Source: Providencia rettgeri
GTDB taxonomy: Bacteria > Pseudomonadota > Gammaproteobacteria > Enterobacterales > Enterobacteriaceae
Length of the DNA: 64,000 nucleotides
Reading direction: 5' to 3'
NCBI RefSeq assembly: GCF_013255915.1
Contig: NZ_CP053896.1
Location: 2,170,001-2,234,000 of the forward strand
How positions within the stretch are numbered: the first letter of the stretch is position 1; each line of letters begins with the position of its first letter. Under the pieces are notes generated by a model that had not been told where the DNA came from, did no database searches, and was given only the letters and a program-made list of their open reading frames with translations. This document shows positions 25,203 through 36,601 of this stretch, piece by piece. Position numbers and translations under genes: made by a program.

Positions 25203-25247
25203 AAAAGCCAAAATATCAAAACGTTAAACGATGAGATTTTGGCTTTT
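25203..25247 (-). terminator. Terminator of trhP (yegQ)
   Basis: AAAAGCCAAAAT / ATTTTGGCTTTT, perfect 12-base arms around a 21-base loop, with T-rich minus-strand flank. It separates trhP from cyaR. Confidence 0.8.
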
Positions 25248-25282
25248 AGCGAACAAACTATTTAAAAAACACGGAGTGGCGG

Positions 25283-26668
25283 TTAGCCTGCAATTTGCTT
25301 TTCTGCCTGAGTTTGGTGAGGTGCGCGGGTCGTTGTTCCTGCTAAGTTACGGATCAACAAACCAAAATTAACATCGACATCCTCAGGGATTGGCAGGTAA
25401 ACCACATGGCCGTTACCGGGTGCAACATCAATCGCTTCACCTTTGCGGTTTGCTAATGAGTCCAAAGTAAAGACAATATTACCCGCCGGGGTCATCATCT
25501 CTAAGCTATCCCCAACGCTAAATTTATTTTTTACATCAACCTCAGCCATACCATTGACACGTTTACCTGTGAATTCACCCACAAATTGCTGAGTTTCAGA
25601 AACAGAATAGCCATATTCATAGGTTTGGTAGGCATCGTGAGTGTGGCGACGCAAGAAACCTTCAGTGTAACCACGGTGTGCTAACCCTTCTAAAGTAGAT
25701 AACAACGTTGGGTCAAAGGGTTTTCCTGCGACAGCATCGTCAATCGCACGTCTATAGACTTGTGCAGTACGAGCACAGTAATAAAACGATTTTGTGCGGC
25801 CTTCAATTTTTAATGAGTGAACACCCATTTTTGTTAGGTTTTCAACGTGTTCGATTGCACGTAAATCTTTAGAGTTCATGATATAAGTGCCATGTTCGTC
25901 TTCAAAGGCCGTCATATATTCGCCTGGACGTTTAGCTTCTTCTATCATAAAGACTTTATCTGTTGGCGCGCCCGCACCTAGGGTTGGTGCCACATTTTGT
26001 ACAGGGATAGGTTCATGCACATGGACAATATTACCCACATCATCTTCTTTACCTTCTTGTACGTTATATTCCCAGCGGCAAGCATTGGTGCAAGTCCCTT
26101 GATTTGGGTCGCGTTTATTAATATAACCCGAAAGTAGACAACGGCCGGAATAGGCCATACAAAGGGCACCATGGACAAAGACTTCAAGTTCGATTTCCGG
26201 TACTTGTTGACGAATTTCAGCAATTTCTTCGAGGGATAATTCGCGAGATAAGATCACACGTGTTAAGCCCATTTGTTTCCAAAACTTCACCGATGCCCAG
26301 TTAACTGCATTGGCCTGCACAGATAAATGAATATCCATCTCAGGAAACGCTTCACGAACCATCATAATAAGGCCAGGGTCAGACATGATCAGAGCATCTG
26401 GGCCCATTTCAATGACGGGGGTTAAATCACGAATAAAGGTTTTTAATTTCGCATTATGAGGGGCAATATTCACCACCACATAAAACTTTTTACCCAACTC
26501 ATGGGCTTCCTGAATGCCTTTAGCTAAGTTTTCGTGATTAAATTCGTTATTTCGTACGCGTAAGCTGTAACGAGGCTGTCCTGCATAAACGGCGTCTGCG
26601 CCGTACGCGAAGGCGTAGCGCATATTTTTTAATGAACCGGCAGGAGACAAAAGCTCTGGTGTAAACAT
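25283..26668 (-). CDS. trhP: tRNA 5-hydroxyuridine biosynthesis protein TrhP (YegQ, peptidase U32 family)
   Basis: A U32-family protein of 461 residues. TrhP takes part in forming 5-hydroxyuridine at the tRNA wobble position, from prephenate, with iron-sulfur assembly needed. The N terminus MFTPELLSPAGSLKNMRYAFAYGADAVYAG and the Cys-rich stretch ALCMAYSGRCLLSGYINKRDPNQGTCTNACRW are typical. The C-terminal domain (about 350-461) is the U32 beta-barrel. The 5' end follows the mdt-bae operon on the same strand with a 128-base gap. In E. coli yegQ lies in the same neighbourhood as the mdt-bae locus. Confidence 0.93.
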   Translation of the reverse strand: MFTPELLSPAGSLKNMRYAFAYGADAVYAGQPRYSLRVRNNEFNHENLAKGIQEAHELGKKFYVVVNIAPHNAKLKTFIRDLTPVIEMGPDALIMSDPGLIMMVREAFPEMDIHLSVQANAVNWASVKFWKQMGLTRVILSRELSLEEIAEIRQQVPEIELEVFVHGALCMAYSGRCLLSGYINKRDPNQGTCTNACRWEYNVQEGKEDDVGNIVHVHEPIPVQNVAPTLGAGAPTDKVFMIEEAKRPGEYMTAFEDEHGTYIMNSKDLRAIEHVENLTKMGVHSLKIEGRTKSFYYCARTAQVYRRAIDDAVAGKPFDPTLLSTLEGLAHRGYTEGFLRRHTHDAYQTYEYGYSVSETQQFVGEFTGKRVNGMAEVDVKNKFSVGDSLEMMTPAGNIVFTLDSLANRKGEAIDVAPGNGHVVYLPIPEDVDVNFGLLIRNLAGTTTRAPHQTQAEKQIAG

Positions 26669-26796
26669 GGTTATTCTCTATCTGATGTCAAGTCAGCACT
26701 CACTCATACGAGAGAGTGTTTTTAAGGGATGAGAATTTTACTCCTATTTGATAAAAAAACCAAATATCCCACAAGAATAGTATGTCTATTGATTAC

Positions 26797-27504
26797 TTAA
26801 TATTCATCCCAACGGTAGCCGAGGCCATATATTGAACGAATAAAGGTTTTTTCGTTATCGAGGGACTCTAATTTACGGCGTAAATTTTTGACGTGACTAT
26901 CAATTGTACGGTCCGTTACTACGCGGTGGTCGTCATATAAGATATCCAGTAACTGGTCGCGAGAAAACACCATACCTGCATTATCAGACATAAACTTGAG
27001 TAGCCGAAATTCAGCGGGCGTGAGTTCAAGTAACTGTGAGCCATAGCGTACTTGAAATGCATTTTCATCAATAATAAGCTTGGTTTGATTATTGCTATTA
27101 GTTTGGCTATTACTAGTTGTCATATTTGGCTGGCAACGGCGTAAAATCGTTTTGACTCGAGCCACGACTTCTCGCGGGCTAAAAGGCTTACAAATATAGT
27201 CGTCAGCCCCAATTTCTAACCCTAATAAACGGTCAATTTCTTCGGTTTTTGCTGTCACCATAATAATGGGAACATCACTGAATTTTCGTAGTTCACGACA
27301 TACTGAAATGCCGTCCATACCGGGTAACATTAAATCTAATAAAATGAGTGCAGGTTGATGTTGTTTAACATAGTCGATTACTTGGTCACCCCGTGCAATT
27401 AATGCGGGTTGATAATTTGCAGCTTGTAAGTAATCGAACAGCAGTTGGCCTAGCTTGGGTTCATCTTCCACAACCAAAATAGGGGTATTGCTCTGTTCAG
27501 TCAT
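26797..27504 (-). CDS. baeR: Two-component response regulator BaeR
   Basis: An OmpR-family regulator of 235 residues, partner of BaeS in the envelope-stress response. The receiver domain holds [12 protein letters not shown], the phospho-acceptor Asp in [13 protein letters not shown] and the Lys in [12 protein letters not shown]. The winged-helix DNA-binding domain holds [28 protein letters not shown] and IYGLGYRW. I prefer ATG 27504 because the GGGTT element is then 7-8 bases upstream and the N terminus matches E. coli. An ATG at 27510 overlaps the baeS stop codon (ATGA) and is possible. It is the last gene of mdtABC-baeSR. Confidence 0.93.
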   Translation of the reverse strand: MTEQSNTPILVVEDEPKLGQLLFDYLQAANYQPALIARGDQVIDYVKQHQPALILLDLMLPGMDGISVCRELRKFSDVPIIMVTAKTEEIDRLLGLEIGADDYICKPFSPREVVARVKTILRRCQPNMTTSNSQTNSNNQTKLIIDENAFQVRYGSQLLELTPAEFRLLKFMSDNAGMVFSRDQLLDILYDDHRVVTDRTIDSHVKNLRRKLESLDNEKTFIRSIYGLGYRWDEY

Positions 27505-27506
27505 GA

Positions 27507-28895
27507 TCATAACCCTTTGTCTTTTAATTGAATCGGTAAATTAATGGTAATTTTGACACCACCTAATGGTGACGGTGCTGCGGAAATTGTCCCATGGTGA
27601 GCCTCAACAATATTATAGCAAATGGCCAACCCTAAACCTGAACCGCCACTGGCGCGATTACGAGAACCTTCAGCACGGTAAAAACGTTCAAATAAATGTT
27701 GGCATTGCTCAGCAGACAGCCCCGGGGCGCTATCTTGCCAAATTATACTGAGCTGGTTGTGGTCTTGTGTGACTTGAATGGCAATTTTACCTTGTGGGTC
27801 CGTATAGCGTAAGCTGTTTTCCATTAAGTTATAGAATAACTGAGTGATGCGGTCAGGGTCTGCAAACACGTTGCCTTGTGCAATAAATTGCCGTTCAACT
27901 GAAAGTTGTTGGTCTTCTAACCGCCAGCGAGCTTGGCCTATCGCCATTTCAATTAAAGGAATGATATCGGTAAGTTGCATACGGTAGACCAAAGAACCTC
28001 TATCCGATAACGAGAGCTGGTGGAGGTCATTAACCAGCTTAATTAAAGTTTGGGTTTCATTCAGTAGGGAATTGATTGTTTCGGGAGTGGCTTGCCGGAC
28101 GCCATCTTGCACCGCTTCTAATTCTCCTCGCAGAACTGACAACGGCGTGCGGAGCTCATGGGAAATATCCGCCATATAATCACGCCGCATTTGTTCGTTT
28201 TTTTCAAGGGTAGAGGCCAGATGGTTAAAATCTTTAGCCAGTTGCCCAAGTTCATCGCGGCCAGACTCAGGAACCCGCGTGGCAAAATCACCATTGGCGA
28301 GCCGGTTAGTGCCTTCGAGTAACCGCTTGATGGGTTTCAAAAAACTACGGGCAAGGAACAATGTGGCAATCAGAGCCACAAATAAAGACAGCCCAGCGAT
28401 GATCCAACTGGTATACATTTGTTTGGTATCAAAACGGCGGTCAAGGGCGCTGCTGATTCCCGTTTCATAGCTGGCAACGAGCCAACCGACGGTTTCGCCA
28501 TTGCTAGTAACAATAGGCTCACGGAGAACTTTGCTCGGTAGGGGCGTGTCTTGCCCGAAAATTAGCCGGTCTTGTGTATCATAAACCCAAAAAATGGTTC
28601 GCCAGCGCTGTCGCATCGGGCCACGATGCTGTTGATGTTCTACAGAGCGCAGAATACGAAAGAAAATGCGATCATTACCAATCAAAAACCGCCAATTGCC
28701 CATTTCTTCATATTGTTCCGCAAGGGCGGAAGAAACCTGCTCAACGCGTTGTTGGTCATTTTCTTTAATATAATCAATAAAGCCATGTTGAAAACTCATG
28801 CGCACGCCTTGGTGCATAATTAGCACTAGCAATAAGCATGTCGCAAAAATAGCTAAAAAAAGCCGAGTACTAACGCTATTTAACCTAAGCTTCAT
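27507..28895 (-). CDS. baeS: Sensor histidine kinase BaeS
   Basis: An inner-membrane kinase of 462 residues. TM1 lies at about 9-28, a periplasmic sensor region at about 30-165 (with the [15 protein letters not shown] segment), TM2 at about 167-188, then HAMP, the phospho-accepting H-box [16 protein letters not shown], and the ATPase motifs [10 protein letters not shown] (N), [12 protein letters not shown] (G). It senses envelope stress such as indole, bile salts and metals in E. coli. GGAG lies 7 bases before the ATG at 28895; the start overlaps the mdtC end by 11 bases. The order mdtC-baeS without mdtD differs from E. coli. Confidence 0.93.
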   Translation of the reverse strand: MKLRLNSVSTRLFLAIFATCLLLVLIMHQGVRMSFQHGFIDYIKENDQQRVEQVSSALAEQYEEMGNWRFLIGNDRIFFRILRSVEHQQHRGPMRQRWRTIFWVYDTQDRLIFGQDTPLPSKVLREPIVTSNGETVGWLVASYETGISSALDRRFDTKQMYTSWIIAGLSLFVALIATLFLARSFLKPIKRLLEGTNRLANGDFATRVPESGRDELGQLAKDFNHLASTLEKNEQMRRDYMADISHELRTPLSVLRGELEAVQDGVRQATPETINSLLNETQTLIKLVNDLHQLSLSDRGSLVYRMQLTDIIPLIEMAIGQARWRLEDQQLSVERQFIAQGNVFADPDRITQLFYNLMENSLRYTDPQGKIAIQVTQDHNQLSIIWQDSAPGLSAEQCQHLFERFYRAEGSRNRASGGSGLGLAICYNIVEAHHGTISAAPSPLGGVKITINLPIQLKDKGL

Positions 28896-31800
28896 GGTTA
28901 TTCTCCACAATCTTATGCGTTAATGACTTTTTGCGCTGCCAACGTTGCCTTAAGCTATCAAAACTTAAATACACAACAGGAGTGGTAAATAAAGTCAGCA
29001 ATTGGCTCATTATTAAGCCACCGACAATGGTGATCCCGAGAGGTTGACGTAGTTCTGCTCCATCACCACTACCTAACATTAACGGTAACGCACCAAAAAT
29101 GGCGGCGAGTGTCGTCATTAAAATAGGGCGAAAACGTAATAAACTGGCACGGAAAATGGCTTCTTGAGCGGTTAAACCCGCTGTTCTTTGTGCTTGAATA
29201 GCAAAATCCACCATAATAATGGCGTTCTTCTTGACGATCCCAATTAATAGCATGACGCCGATTAAAGCGATTAAACTAAATGGTGTGTCAAATAACTCAA
29301 GGGCTAATAATGCACCGACACCAGCAGAAGGCAAAGTTGATAAAATTGTCAGTGGGTGAATATAACTTTCATATAGAATCCCAAGGACTAAATAGACAGT
29401 CACAATAGCGGCTAAAATCAAAAATAATTGTGATTGCAAAGTTTCTTGGAATATTTGTGCCGTTCCTGCAAAAGACCCTCGCACTGTAGATGGCACGCCA
29501 AGCGCAGTCATGGTTTTTTCTATTTCGACGATGGCATCATTTAAGGTATAACCGTCAGCGACATTAAATGCGATAGTGGATGAAGCTGATAGCCCCTGGT
29601 GGTTCACGCTTAATGGCGCATTCGCCGGCTGCCAACGAGCAAAATAAGACAGCGGGATAGCGTCACCATCTTTATTGATAACAAACATTTTGTCGAGGGA
29701 ACTGACATCTTGCGTATATTCAGGGGCAACTTCCATCACCACTTTATATTGGTTCATTGCTTCATAAATAGTGGAAACTTGGCGTTGGCCAAATGCGTTG
29801 TTAAGCAAACTGTTAGCTTCACGGACATCGATACCTAGCTGGGCCATTAAGTCCCTATCGTAGGTGATCGCCATTTCTGCGCCTTTGTCTTCCTTATCTG
29901 AGTTCACATCTGTCAGCTGTGGCAATTCACCGAGTGCTTTACGAATGGCGGGTTCCCAGTCACGCAATGCAGAAAGTTCATCCGCAAGCAGTGTAAACTG
30001 ATAGCTGGCATTGGCTTGTCGACCTCCCACTCGAATATCTTGTACTGGCATCATAAACAGGTTAGCCCCTGGCTCATTGGCTAATTTCATGCGTAACCGA
30101 TTAATGACTTCAGCTGAACTTTCAGTACGTTCACCCAGTGGTTTTAATGAGATATACATAAAACCGCTGTTTACCCGGCTACCGCCAGTAAAACCGGTGA
30201 CATTATCCGTCGCTGGGTCGGCTTTAACTTGCTGCATAAAACGGGTCATTTTTTCTTTCATTGACTGGAATGAAATACTTTGGTCTGCGCGAACAAAGCC
30301 CAGCACACGGCCGGTATCTTGTTCAGGAAAGAAAGTTTTCGGAACGGTAATATACAGATAAACGTTTAAGCCGATTGTGGCAAATAGCACCGCGAGAACA
30401 CTACGGCGATGTTCGAGTACCCATTTTAAAGCGATGCCATAACTTTCTTGCAAGCGCAGCAACACACGTCCAAACCCGCGATGTTTGGCTTTGACGTTGC
30501 GAGGACGTTTCTTCAGTAAGTAAGCACACATCATAGGGGTGAGCGTTAATGAGATCACCAAAGAAATACTGATAGCGGTTGCAAGGGTAATGGCAAATTC
30601 GCGGAATAAACGGCCGACCAGTCCATCCATAAGCAGTAGTGGAATAAAAACAGCCACTAAGGAAATACTCATGGAAACGACGGTAAAGCCGACTTCATGC
30701 ACGCCTTTAACCGCCGCAATAAACGGTTTTTTACCATTTTCGATATGACGCGAGATATTTTCTAATACGACAATGGCATCATCAACCACAAAGCCCGTCG
30801 CAACCGTTAATGCCATCAATGACAAGTTATTTAAACTAAAGCCACATAAATACATGGCTGTAAAAGTCCCAATCAATGAGACAGGGACAGCAACGGCAGG
30901 GATCAAAGTAGCGCGACCTGAACGTAAGAACAGCAGCACCACGAGGATCACCAAGGCAACAGCAATCAGTAGAGCACGTTCCACTTCGGCTAGAGACGCG
31001 CGGATGGTCGGTGTTCTGTCTTGTGCCACTTTTAAATCAATAGCGGCAGGGATCATGTCATTGAATTCAGGCAATTCAGCACGAATACGGTTCACTGTTT
31101 CAATAATATTGGCGCCAGCTTCACGACGAATGACAATCAAAATAGCCGGTTTACCGTCTGCCATACCAGCAGCGCGTATGTTTTCAATGGAATCTTTAAC
31201 ATTGGCGACATCGCTGAGCTTTACAGCATTGCCTTGGCTGTAATGAACAATAATTGGCCGATAATCGGCTGCTTTTTTTAACTCATCATTAGTCTGTACT
31301 TGATAACGTTTTTCGTCATCATTGATATAGCCTTGCGGTTGGCGAACGTTAGCACTACTAATGGCTGAGCGCACGGCATCAAGGGAAACCCCTTGGTTAA
31401 ATAGGGCGGTTGGGTTGAGTTCAACCCGTACGGCAGGGAGCGAGCCGCCACCAACTGAAACTTCACTAACCCCTTCAATTTGCGCAATTCGCTGGGCTAA
31501 ACGGGTAGATGCAATATCATAAATTTCGCCAGTACCCATGGTCTCTGAGGTCATGGTTAAAATCATAATTGGCGCATCAGACGGGTTAGACTTGTAATAA
31601 CGTGGACGGCTTGGCATACCGCTGGGCAGCAGGTTTTGCGCCGCATTAATCGCAGCTTGCACTTCCCGAGCCGCGTTATTAATGTCTTTGTCGAGATTAA
31701 ACTCAAGGGTAATAGTGGTTCGCCCAAGCGCACTGCTTGAGGTCATTTCGCTGATCCCAGCAATACTGCCTAAAGAGCGTTCAAGAGGTGTCGCAACGGA

Positions 31801-31986
31801 GGACGCCATGGTTTCCGGTGACGCCCCAGGAAGTGACGCTGTCACGTTAATCACAGGGTAATCTACTTGAGGCAACGGAGAAACGGGTAAAAATAGAAAG
31901 CTCAGGGCACCACACAAAGTAATCGCAACGCTAATCAGCGTCGTTGCTACCGGGCGGCTAATAAATAGAGCAAAGAAGCGCTTCAT
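28885..31986 (-). CDS. mdtC: RND efflux pump subunit MdtC
   Basis: An inner-membrane RND transporter of 1033 residues. It works as an MdtB2-MdtC heterotrimer with MdtA and TolC to expel bile salts, novobiocin and metals. The opening [24 protein letters not shown], the TM4 proton-relay region [17 protein letters not shown], and the closing [14 protein letters not shown] and [17 protein letters not shown] are typical. The first ATG overlaps the mdtB stop (TAATG). Two large periplasmic loops (about 35-335 and 555-865) form the porter domain. Confidence 0.95.
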   Translation of the reverse strand: MKRFFALFISRPVATTLISVAITLCGALSFLFLPVSPLPQVDYPVINVTASLPGASPETMASSVATPLERSLGSIAGISEMTSSSALGRTTITLEFNLDKDINNAAREVQAAINAAQNLLPSGMPSRPRYYKSNPSDAPIMILTMTSETMGTGEIYDIASTRLAQRIAQIEGVSEVSVGGGSLPAVRVELNPTALFNQGVSLDAVRSAISSANVRQPQGYINDDEKRYQVQTNDELKKAADYRPIIVHYSQGNAVKLSDVANVKDSIENIRAAGMADGKPAILIVIRREAGANIIETVNRIRAELPEFNDMIPAAIDLKVAQDRTPTIRASLAEVERALLIAVALVILVVLLFLRSGRATLIPAVAVPVSLIGTFTAMYLCGFSLNNLSLMALTVATGFVVDDAIVVLENISRHIENGKKPFIAAVKGVHEVGFTVVSMSISLVAVFIPLLLMDGLVGRLFREFAITLATAISISLVISLTLTPMMCAYLLKKRPRNVKAKHRGFGRVLLRLQESYGIALKWVLEHRRSVLAVLFATIGLNVYLYITVPKTFFPEQDTGRVLGFVRADQSISFQSMKEKMTRFMQQVKADPATDNVTGFTGGSRVNSGFMYISLKPLGERTESSAEVINRLRMKLANEPGANLFMMPVQDIRVGGRQANASYQFTLLADELSALRDWEPAIRKALGELPQLTDVNSDKEDKGAEMAITYDRDLMAQLGIDVREANSLLNNAFGQRQVSTIYEAMNQYKVVMEVAPEYTQDVSSLDKMFVINKDGDAIPLSYFARWQPANAPLSVNHQGLSASSTIAFNVADGYTLNDAIVEIEKTMTALGVPSTVRGSFAGTAQIFQETLQSQLFLILAAIVTVYLVLGILYESYIHPLTILSTLPSAGVGALLALELFDTPFSLIALIGVMLLIGIVKKNAIIMVDFAIQAQRTAGLTAQEAIFRASLLRFRPILMTTLAAIFGALPLMLGSGDGAELRQPLGITIVGGLIMSQLLTLFTTPVVYLSFDSLRQRWQRKKSLTHKIVENNHEA

Positions 31987-34900
31987 TATGACACCTGTGC
32001 CTTCTTCGCTTGGCGACGGTCTTTAAAATAATGAGAAAGACGGTCGAACAATAAGTAAATAACCGGTGTGGTAAATAAGGTGAGGATTTGGCTCATAATT
32101 AAGCCACCAACCATACAAATTCCTAATGGTTGGCGTAATTCTGCACCGACACCTGTACTTAGCATTAATGGCAAGGCACCTAGTAATGCCGCCATGGTGG
32201 TCATTAAAATTGGGCGAAAACGCAGTAGGCAAGCTTGGTAGATGGCATCATAAGGGGACATTCCCTGTTCACGCTCTGCAGCAAGGGCAAAGTCAATCAT
32301 CATAATGGCGTTCTTTTTCACGATACCAATTAATAAGATGATGCCGATGACTGCAATAACATCAAGGTCTTTTCCTGCCATCATTAAAGCAAGTAATGCG
32401 CCAACCCCCGCAGTCGGTAAGGTAGATAAAATCGTAATCGGGTGGATAAAGCTCTCATATAAAATGCCTAATACGATATACATCGCCACAATTGCGGCTG
32501 CAATTAACCAGATAGTGCTGCTTAGTGCAGCTTCAAAGGCTAAAGTCGCCCCTTGGAATTGTGTGGTAATGGATTTTGGCATAGCAATTTGTGATTCGGC
32601 CAATTTCACGGCATTGACGGCAGACTCAAGCGAAGCGCCATTCGCCACATTAAACGAGAATGTCACCGCGGGAAATTGGTCGAGGTGATTAATGGCTAAT
32701 GGCCCATTACCTTCTTGAATATTTACCAAGGTGCTTAGTGGCACAATGGCTCCATCAGTGCCTTTTAGACGAATATCATTCAGCGCATCCATACCATCAC
32801 GGGTTTGTGTGTCATGTTCTAATATCACACGATATTGATTTGACTGTGTGTATATGGTTGAAACCATTCGCTGCCCAAATGCATTATATAAAGCGTTATC
32901 AATGGCTGACATTGTGATACCAAAACGGCTTGCGGTATCACGGTTAACATTCACATAGGCAACTAGCCCTTTATTTTGCCAATCACTACTGACATCCGTG
33001 AGTTCAGGTTGTTGTTCTAGGGCTTCTAACAAGCGTGGAACCCAAGTGGTTAATTCCTCTAGTGAACCGGCCTGTAACGTAAATTGATACTGTGTGCGTG
33101 CAACTTGCGTATCGATGGTGAGATCTTGCATAGGCTGCAGATATAAATTCACCCCAGCAATGTTATCCACGGATTGTTGTAGACGATCAATAATCGCCAC
33201 CACTCTATCTTCACGCTCATCAAGGGGCTTTAAGGTAATTTGGAGACGCGCGTTGTTTAATGTTGGGTTGCTACCATCAACCCCCACATAAGTGGTGACA
33301 TTATCAACCGCAGGGTCTGCCAATAATTTTGACGCAACTTCCTGTTGCTTTTGCGCCATGGCCGCAAAAGAAATAGATTGACGGCTTTCAATTGACCCTT
33401 GAATAATTCCACTGTCTTGCAAAGGGAAAAACCCTTTTGGGATCCACATATACAGCAAAACAGTCAGCACCATGGTGCCTAGCGCCACAGAAAGCGTTAA
33501 CCATTGGTGATTAAGAATACGTTTTAACCAAATTGCGTATCCAGCAACCATACGGTCAAAGAAACGCTCACACGCTAGTTCAAAACGGTTATGTTTATGT
33601 TGCGACTCTGGTTTTAATAAACGCGCACACATCATTGGCGTTAACGTCAAAGAGACGACAGCGGAGATCAAAATAGCCACGGCTAGGGTAATGGCAAATT
33701 CGCGGAATAACCGGCCGACAATATCCCCCATAAATAACAGCGGGATTAATACTGCAACTAAAGAAAAGGTGAGGGAGATAATGGTAAACCCGATTTCACC
33801 CGCCCCTTTGAGTGCAGCGACCAGAGGCTTATCGCCTTTTTCTAAGTAGCGGGAAATATTTTCAATCACCACTATCGCATCATCGACCACAAAACCTGTG
33901 GCGATGGTTAATGCCATTAGGGTGAGGTTATTGACAGAAAAACCACAAAAATACATGACTGCAAAGGTACCAACGAGGGACAGCGGTACCGCAATGCCCG
34001 GTATTAAGGTGGCAATTCCATTGCGTAAAAACAAATAAATCACCATCACCACGAGGGCGATGGCTAACATTAACTCAAACTGTACATCATTAACGGACGC
34101 TCGAATAGTACTGGTTCTATCGGTTAAAATATCGACATTAACCGATTTAGGTAAGCTTTCAATTAATTCGGGTAACAGCGTACGAATGGTATCTGTGGTT
34201 TCAATGACGTTAGCACCGGGCTGCCGCTGCACATTGATCACAATCGCCTGTTCATTATTTGCCCATGCCCCCAAATAGGCATTTTCGGCACCTTGTGCAA
34301 TCGTTGCAATGTCGCCTAAACGTACAGGCGCACCATTTTGGAAGGCCACAATAAGCTGACGATAGTCGTCAAGTGACTTCATTTGGTCGTTAGCAGAAAG
34401 CGTCACTGCTCGCGTTGGCCCATCGAAACTCCCTTTTGCGGAGTTGACGTTAGCATTGTTGATGGCTAGGCGGATGGTTTCGCTATCCAGCCCTTTGGCT
34501 GCCATGGCTTGTGGGTTTAAATTCACGCGAACAGCAGGGCGTTGACCACCGGCTAAGGTGACTAAACCCACTCCATTAACTTGGGATATTTTCTGGGCAA
34601 TTCGCGTTTCAATAATATCCTGTACCTGCGTTAATGGCATCGCATCAGAGGTGACCGCTAAGGTGAGTACAGGCGGGTCAGCAGGGTTTACCTTATTATA
34701 AATCGGAGGATAGGGTAAATCCGAAGGCAGTAAGCTACTGGCGGAATTAATCGCTGCTTGGACTTCTTGTTCGGCAACCTCTAGAGGCAACGTTAATTGG
34801 AACATCAGTGTTATAACTGATGCTCCTCCTGAACTTTGCGATGACATCTGTTTAAGACCCGACATTTGCCCAAACTGGGTTTCCAAAGGCGCAGTCACTG

Positions 34901-35108
34901 CAGAGGTCATCACATCGGGGCTGGCTCCCGGGTAAAGGGTAACAACTTGAATCGTCGGATAATCGACTTCGGGCAGGGCTGAAACAGGTAAGAAGCGATA
35001 GCCGATGATCCCTGCAAGTAATATAGCCACCATGAATAATGTGGTAGCCACAGGGCGCAAAATAAATAAACGAGAAGGCCCACCGCCTTTTAACATTTCA
35101 GGCTGCAT
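31986..35108 (-). CDS. mdtB: RND efflux pump subunit MdtB
   Basis: The second RND subunit of the heterotrimer, 1040 residues. It carries [23 protein letters not shown] at the start, the TM4 motif [24 protein letters not shown] with paired Asp for proton transfer, and [17 protein letters not shown] near the C terminus. The sequence is clearly paralogous to MdtC and most divergent in the periplasmic porter loops. Its stop overlaps the mdtC start by one base and its start overlaps the mdtA stop at 35108, so translation is coupled through the operon. Confidence 0.95.
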   Translation of the reverse strand: MQPEMLKGGGPSRLFILRPVATTLFMVAILLAGIIGYRFLPVSALPEVDYPTIQVVTLYPGASPDVMTSAVTAPLETQFGQMSGLKQMSSQSSGGASVITLMFQLTLPLEVAEQEVQAAINSASSLLPSDLPYPPIYNKVNPADPPVLTLAVTSDAMPLTQVQDIIETRIAQKISQVNGVGLVTLAGGQRPAVRVNLNPQAMAAKGLDSETIRLAINNANVNSAKGSFDGPTRAVTLSANDQMKSLDDYRQLIVAFQNGAPVRLGDIATIAQGAENAYLGAWANNEQAIVINVQRQPGANVIETTDTIRTLLPELIESLPKSVNVDILTDRTSTIRASVNDVQFELMLAIALVVMVIYLFLRNGIATLIPGIAVPLSLVGTFAVMYFCGFSVNNLTLMALTIATGFVVDDAIVVIENISRYLEKGDKPLVAALKGAGEIGFTIISLTFSLVAVLIPLLFMGDIVGRLFREFAITLAVAILISAVVSLTLTPMMCARLLKPESQHKHNRFELACERFFDRMVAGYAIWLKRILNHQWLTLSVALGTMVLTVLLYMWIPKGFFPLQDSGIIQGSIESRQSISFAAMAQKQQEVASKLLADPAVDNVTTYVGVDGSNPTLNNARLQITLKPLDEREDRVVAIIDRLQQSVDNIAGVNLYLQPMQDLTIDTQVARTQYQFTLQAGSLEELTTWVPRLLEALEQQPELTDVSSDWQNKGLVAYVNVNRDTASRFGITMSAIDNALYNAFGQRMVSTIYTQSNQYRVILEHDTQTRDGMDALNDIRLKGTDGAIVPLSTLVNIQEGNGPLAINHLDQFPAVTFSFNVANGASLESAVNAVKLAESQIAMPKSITTQFQGATLAFEAALSSTIWLIAAAIVAMYIVLGILYESFIHPITILSTLPTAGVGALLALMMAGKDLDVIAVIGIILLIGIVKKNAIMMIDFALAAEREQGMSPYDAIYQACLLRFRPILMTTMAALLGALPLMLSTGVGAELRQPLGICMVGGLIMSQILTLFTTPVIYLLFDRLSHYFKDRRQAKKAQVS

Positions 35109-36352
35109 TACGCTTTCTCCGCGCTATTGGCTTTACCTTTGCGGGGCTCTTTTTTGGCGATGCTTTCAGCGGTAACGACTTCGACAGTTGTGCCATCGGT
35201 GAGTTTATCAACACCATCGGTGATGACTTTGGTATTTGCTGCGAGCCCACTTTCAATAACGACTTGTTGGCTATCTTGCATCCCCACGGTCACATTGTGT
35301 TTGCTGACTTTATTATCATCACTCAATACCCAAACATAGTGACCTTCATTGCCCATTTGCAGTGCAGCGGTTGGGATCACCACGGCATTTTGCAGCGTTT
35401 CAACTTGCATTTTTACGTTAACAAATTGATTAGGGAAAAGTTTTTCTTCTTCATTGGTAAAGCGCGCTTTTATTTTAAGAGTGCCGGTCGCAGCATCAAT
35501 TTGGTTATCAGTACTGAGTAGCTCACCGCTTGCGATTAGCGCGATATTGTTTCTGTCCCAAGCTTCAATCAATACTTTTTCACCGGAAGATTGTGCTTGC
35601 TGGATCGCGGGAATATCACCTTCAGGTAAAGCAAACAAGACATCTGCGGGTTGAGTTTGTGTGATAACAACAAGAGGGGTTGAGGTTCCTGAAGAGATAA
35701 AGTTTCCGACATCAACTTGTTTTAAACCAACCCGCCCTGAGATGGGGGCAGTAATTTTACTGTAGGTTAATTGCAGTTTGGCATTATCAACAGCCGCTTG
35801 GTCGACTTTAATACTGCCTTGTGCCTGTAATACCGCCGCTTTTTGGTTATCTAGCTCTTGTTGTGAAATCACTTTAGTGCCAGCAAGCTTTTGATAACGC
35901 GCTAAATCTAATTGCGCATTAGCTAACGTTGCTTTGTCTTTAGCTAATTGCCCCTCAGCTTGTGATAGCTGAACTTCAAATGGGCGAGGGTCAATCTGTG
36001 CCAATAAATCTCCCTTATTGACATATTGCCCTTCGGTAAAATACAGCTGCATTAACTGGCCTTCAACACGGCTGGTTACAGTGACAACATTTGCCGCTTG
36101 CACCGTGCCTAAGCCTGATAAAAATCGCGGAACGACTTTTTGTTCAGCAACGGCAAACTGCACAGGGGCTAACACACGTGGTGGGCGGCCCATCGCGCTT
36201 CGCTGTGAGTTTGGTTTTGCTACGGTACCAGTAGATTGTGTATCTGATTGTTTTTCTTGATGATAAAAGTACCAAGAAACGCCAGCTACCGCAATAATGG
36301 CAATAAAAATGGCAGAGCGAATAAAAGGTTTACGTTGTTTTTGTTTATTCAT
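35108..36352 (-). CDS. mdtA: Periplasmic adaptor (membrane fusion) protein MdtA
   Basis: The membrane-fusion protein of the MdtABC-TolC pump, 414 residues. An N-terminal membrane anchor ([19 protein letters not shown]) is followed by a linker rich in polar residues, lipoyl and coiled-coil hairpin domains ([31 protein letters not shown], then the [25 protein letters not shown] helix), and a beta-barrel domain. It has no lipobox Cys, so it is anchored by the helix. It is the first gene of mdtABC-baeSR, and a candidate BaeR site lies about 115 bases upstream. The C-terminal tail is Lys/Glu-rich. Confidence 0.94.
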   Translation of the reverse strand: MNKQKQRKPFIRSAIFIAIIAVAGVSWYFYHQEKQSDTQSTGTVAKPNSQRSAMGRPPRVLAPVQFAVAEQKVVPRFLSGLGTVQAANVVTVTSRVEGQLMQLYFTEGQYVNKGDLLAQIDPRPFEVQLSQAEGQLAKDKATLANAQLDLARYQKLAGTKVISQQELDNQKAAVLQAQGSIKVDQAAVDNAKLQLTYSKITAPISGRVGLKQVDVGNFISSGTSTPLVVITQTQPADVLFALPEGDIPAIQQAQSSGEKVLIEAWDRNNIALIASGELLSTDNQIDAATGTLKIKARFTNEEEKLFPNQFVNVKMQVETLQNAVVIPTAALQMGNEGHYVWVLSDDNKVSKHNVTVGMQDSQQVVIESGLAANTKVITDGVDKLTDGTTVEVVTAESIAKKEPRKGKANSAEKA

Positions 36353-36466
36353 TTTGGGTAATTCGCTTAACTCAAAAAAAGTGGATGAGATCCGTCAGGC
36401 TGTATACTAAAAAACTAACAAAAAAGAGTCAGTTAGACATATTAGTAGTTTAACGTGATAGGTACA

Positions 36467-36484
36467 AAGAAAAATGGAGGAAAT
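36467..36484 (-). promoter_or_regulatory. Candidate BaeR box upstream of mdtA
   Basis: On the minus strand ATTTCCTCCATTTTTCTT agrees with TTTTTCTCCATDATTGGC at 12 of 18 positions, with the central CTCCAT intact. It lies about 115 bases before mdtA. Confidence 0.35.
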
Positions 36485-36567
36485 ATGAATAAGTGTCAAT
36501 TTCTGTACTTGTATACTTCAGTGCTTGTAAAGGGGGAGAGCGGGGGGAATAATTTTGTAACAATTAA

Positions 36568-36597
36568 GATTGCCCCCTGAGTAAATAGGGGGCAATC
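36568..36597 (-). terminator. Hairpin terminator of the MHS transporter gene
   Basis: Perfect 11-base arms GATTGCCCCCT / AGGGGGCAATC, five bases beyond the stop codon. The following tract is only moderately T-rich. Confidence 0.7.
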
Positions 36598-36601
36598 GAT
36601 T

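Noticed and set aside
30773-31243. 156-codon plus-strand frame inside mdtC
   Set aside because: Shadow of the RND gene; composition mirrors the antisense coding strand and it lacks any domain.
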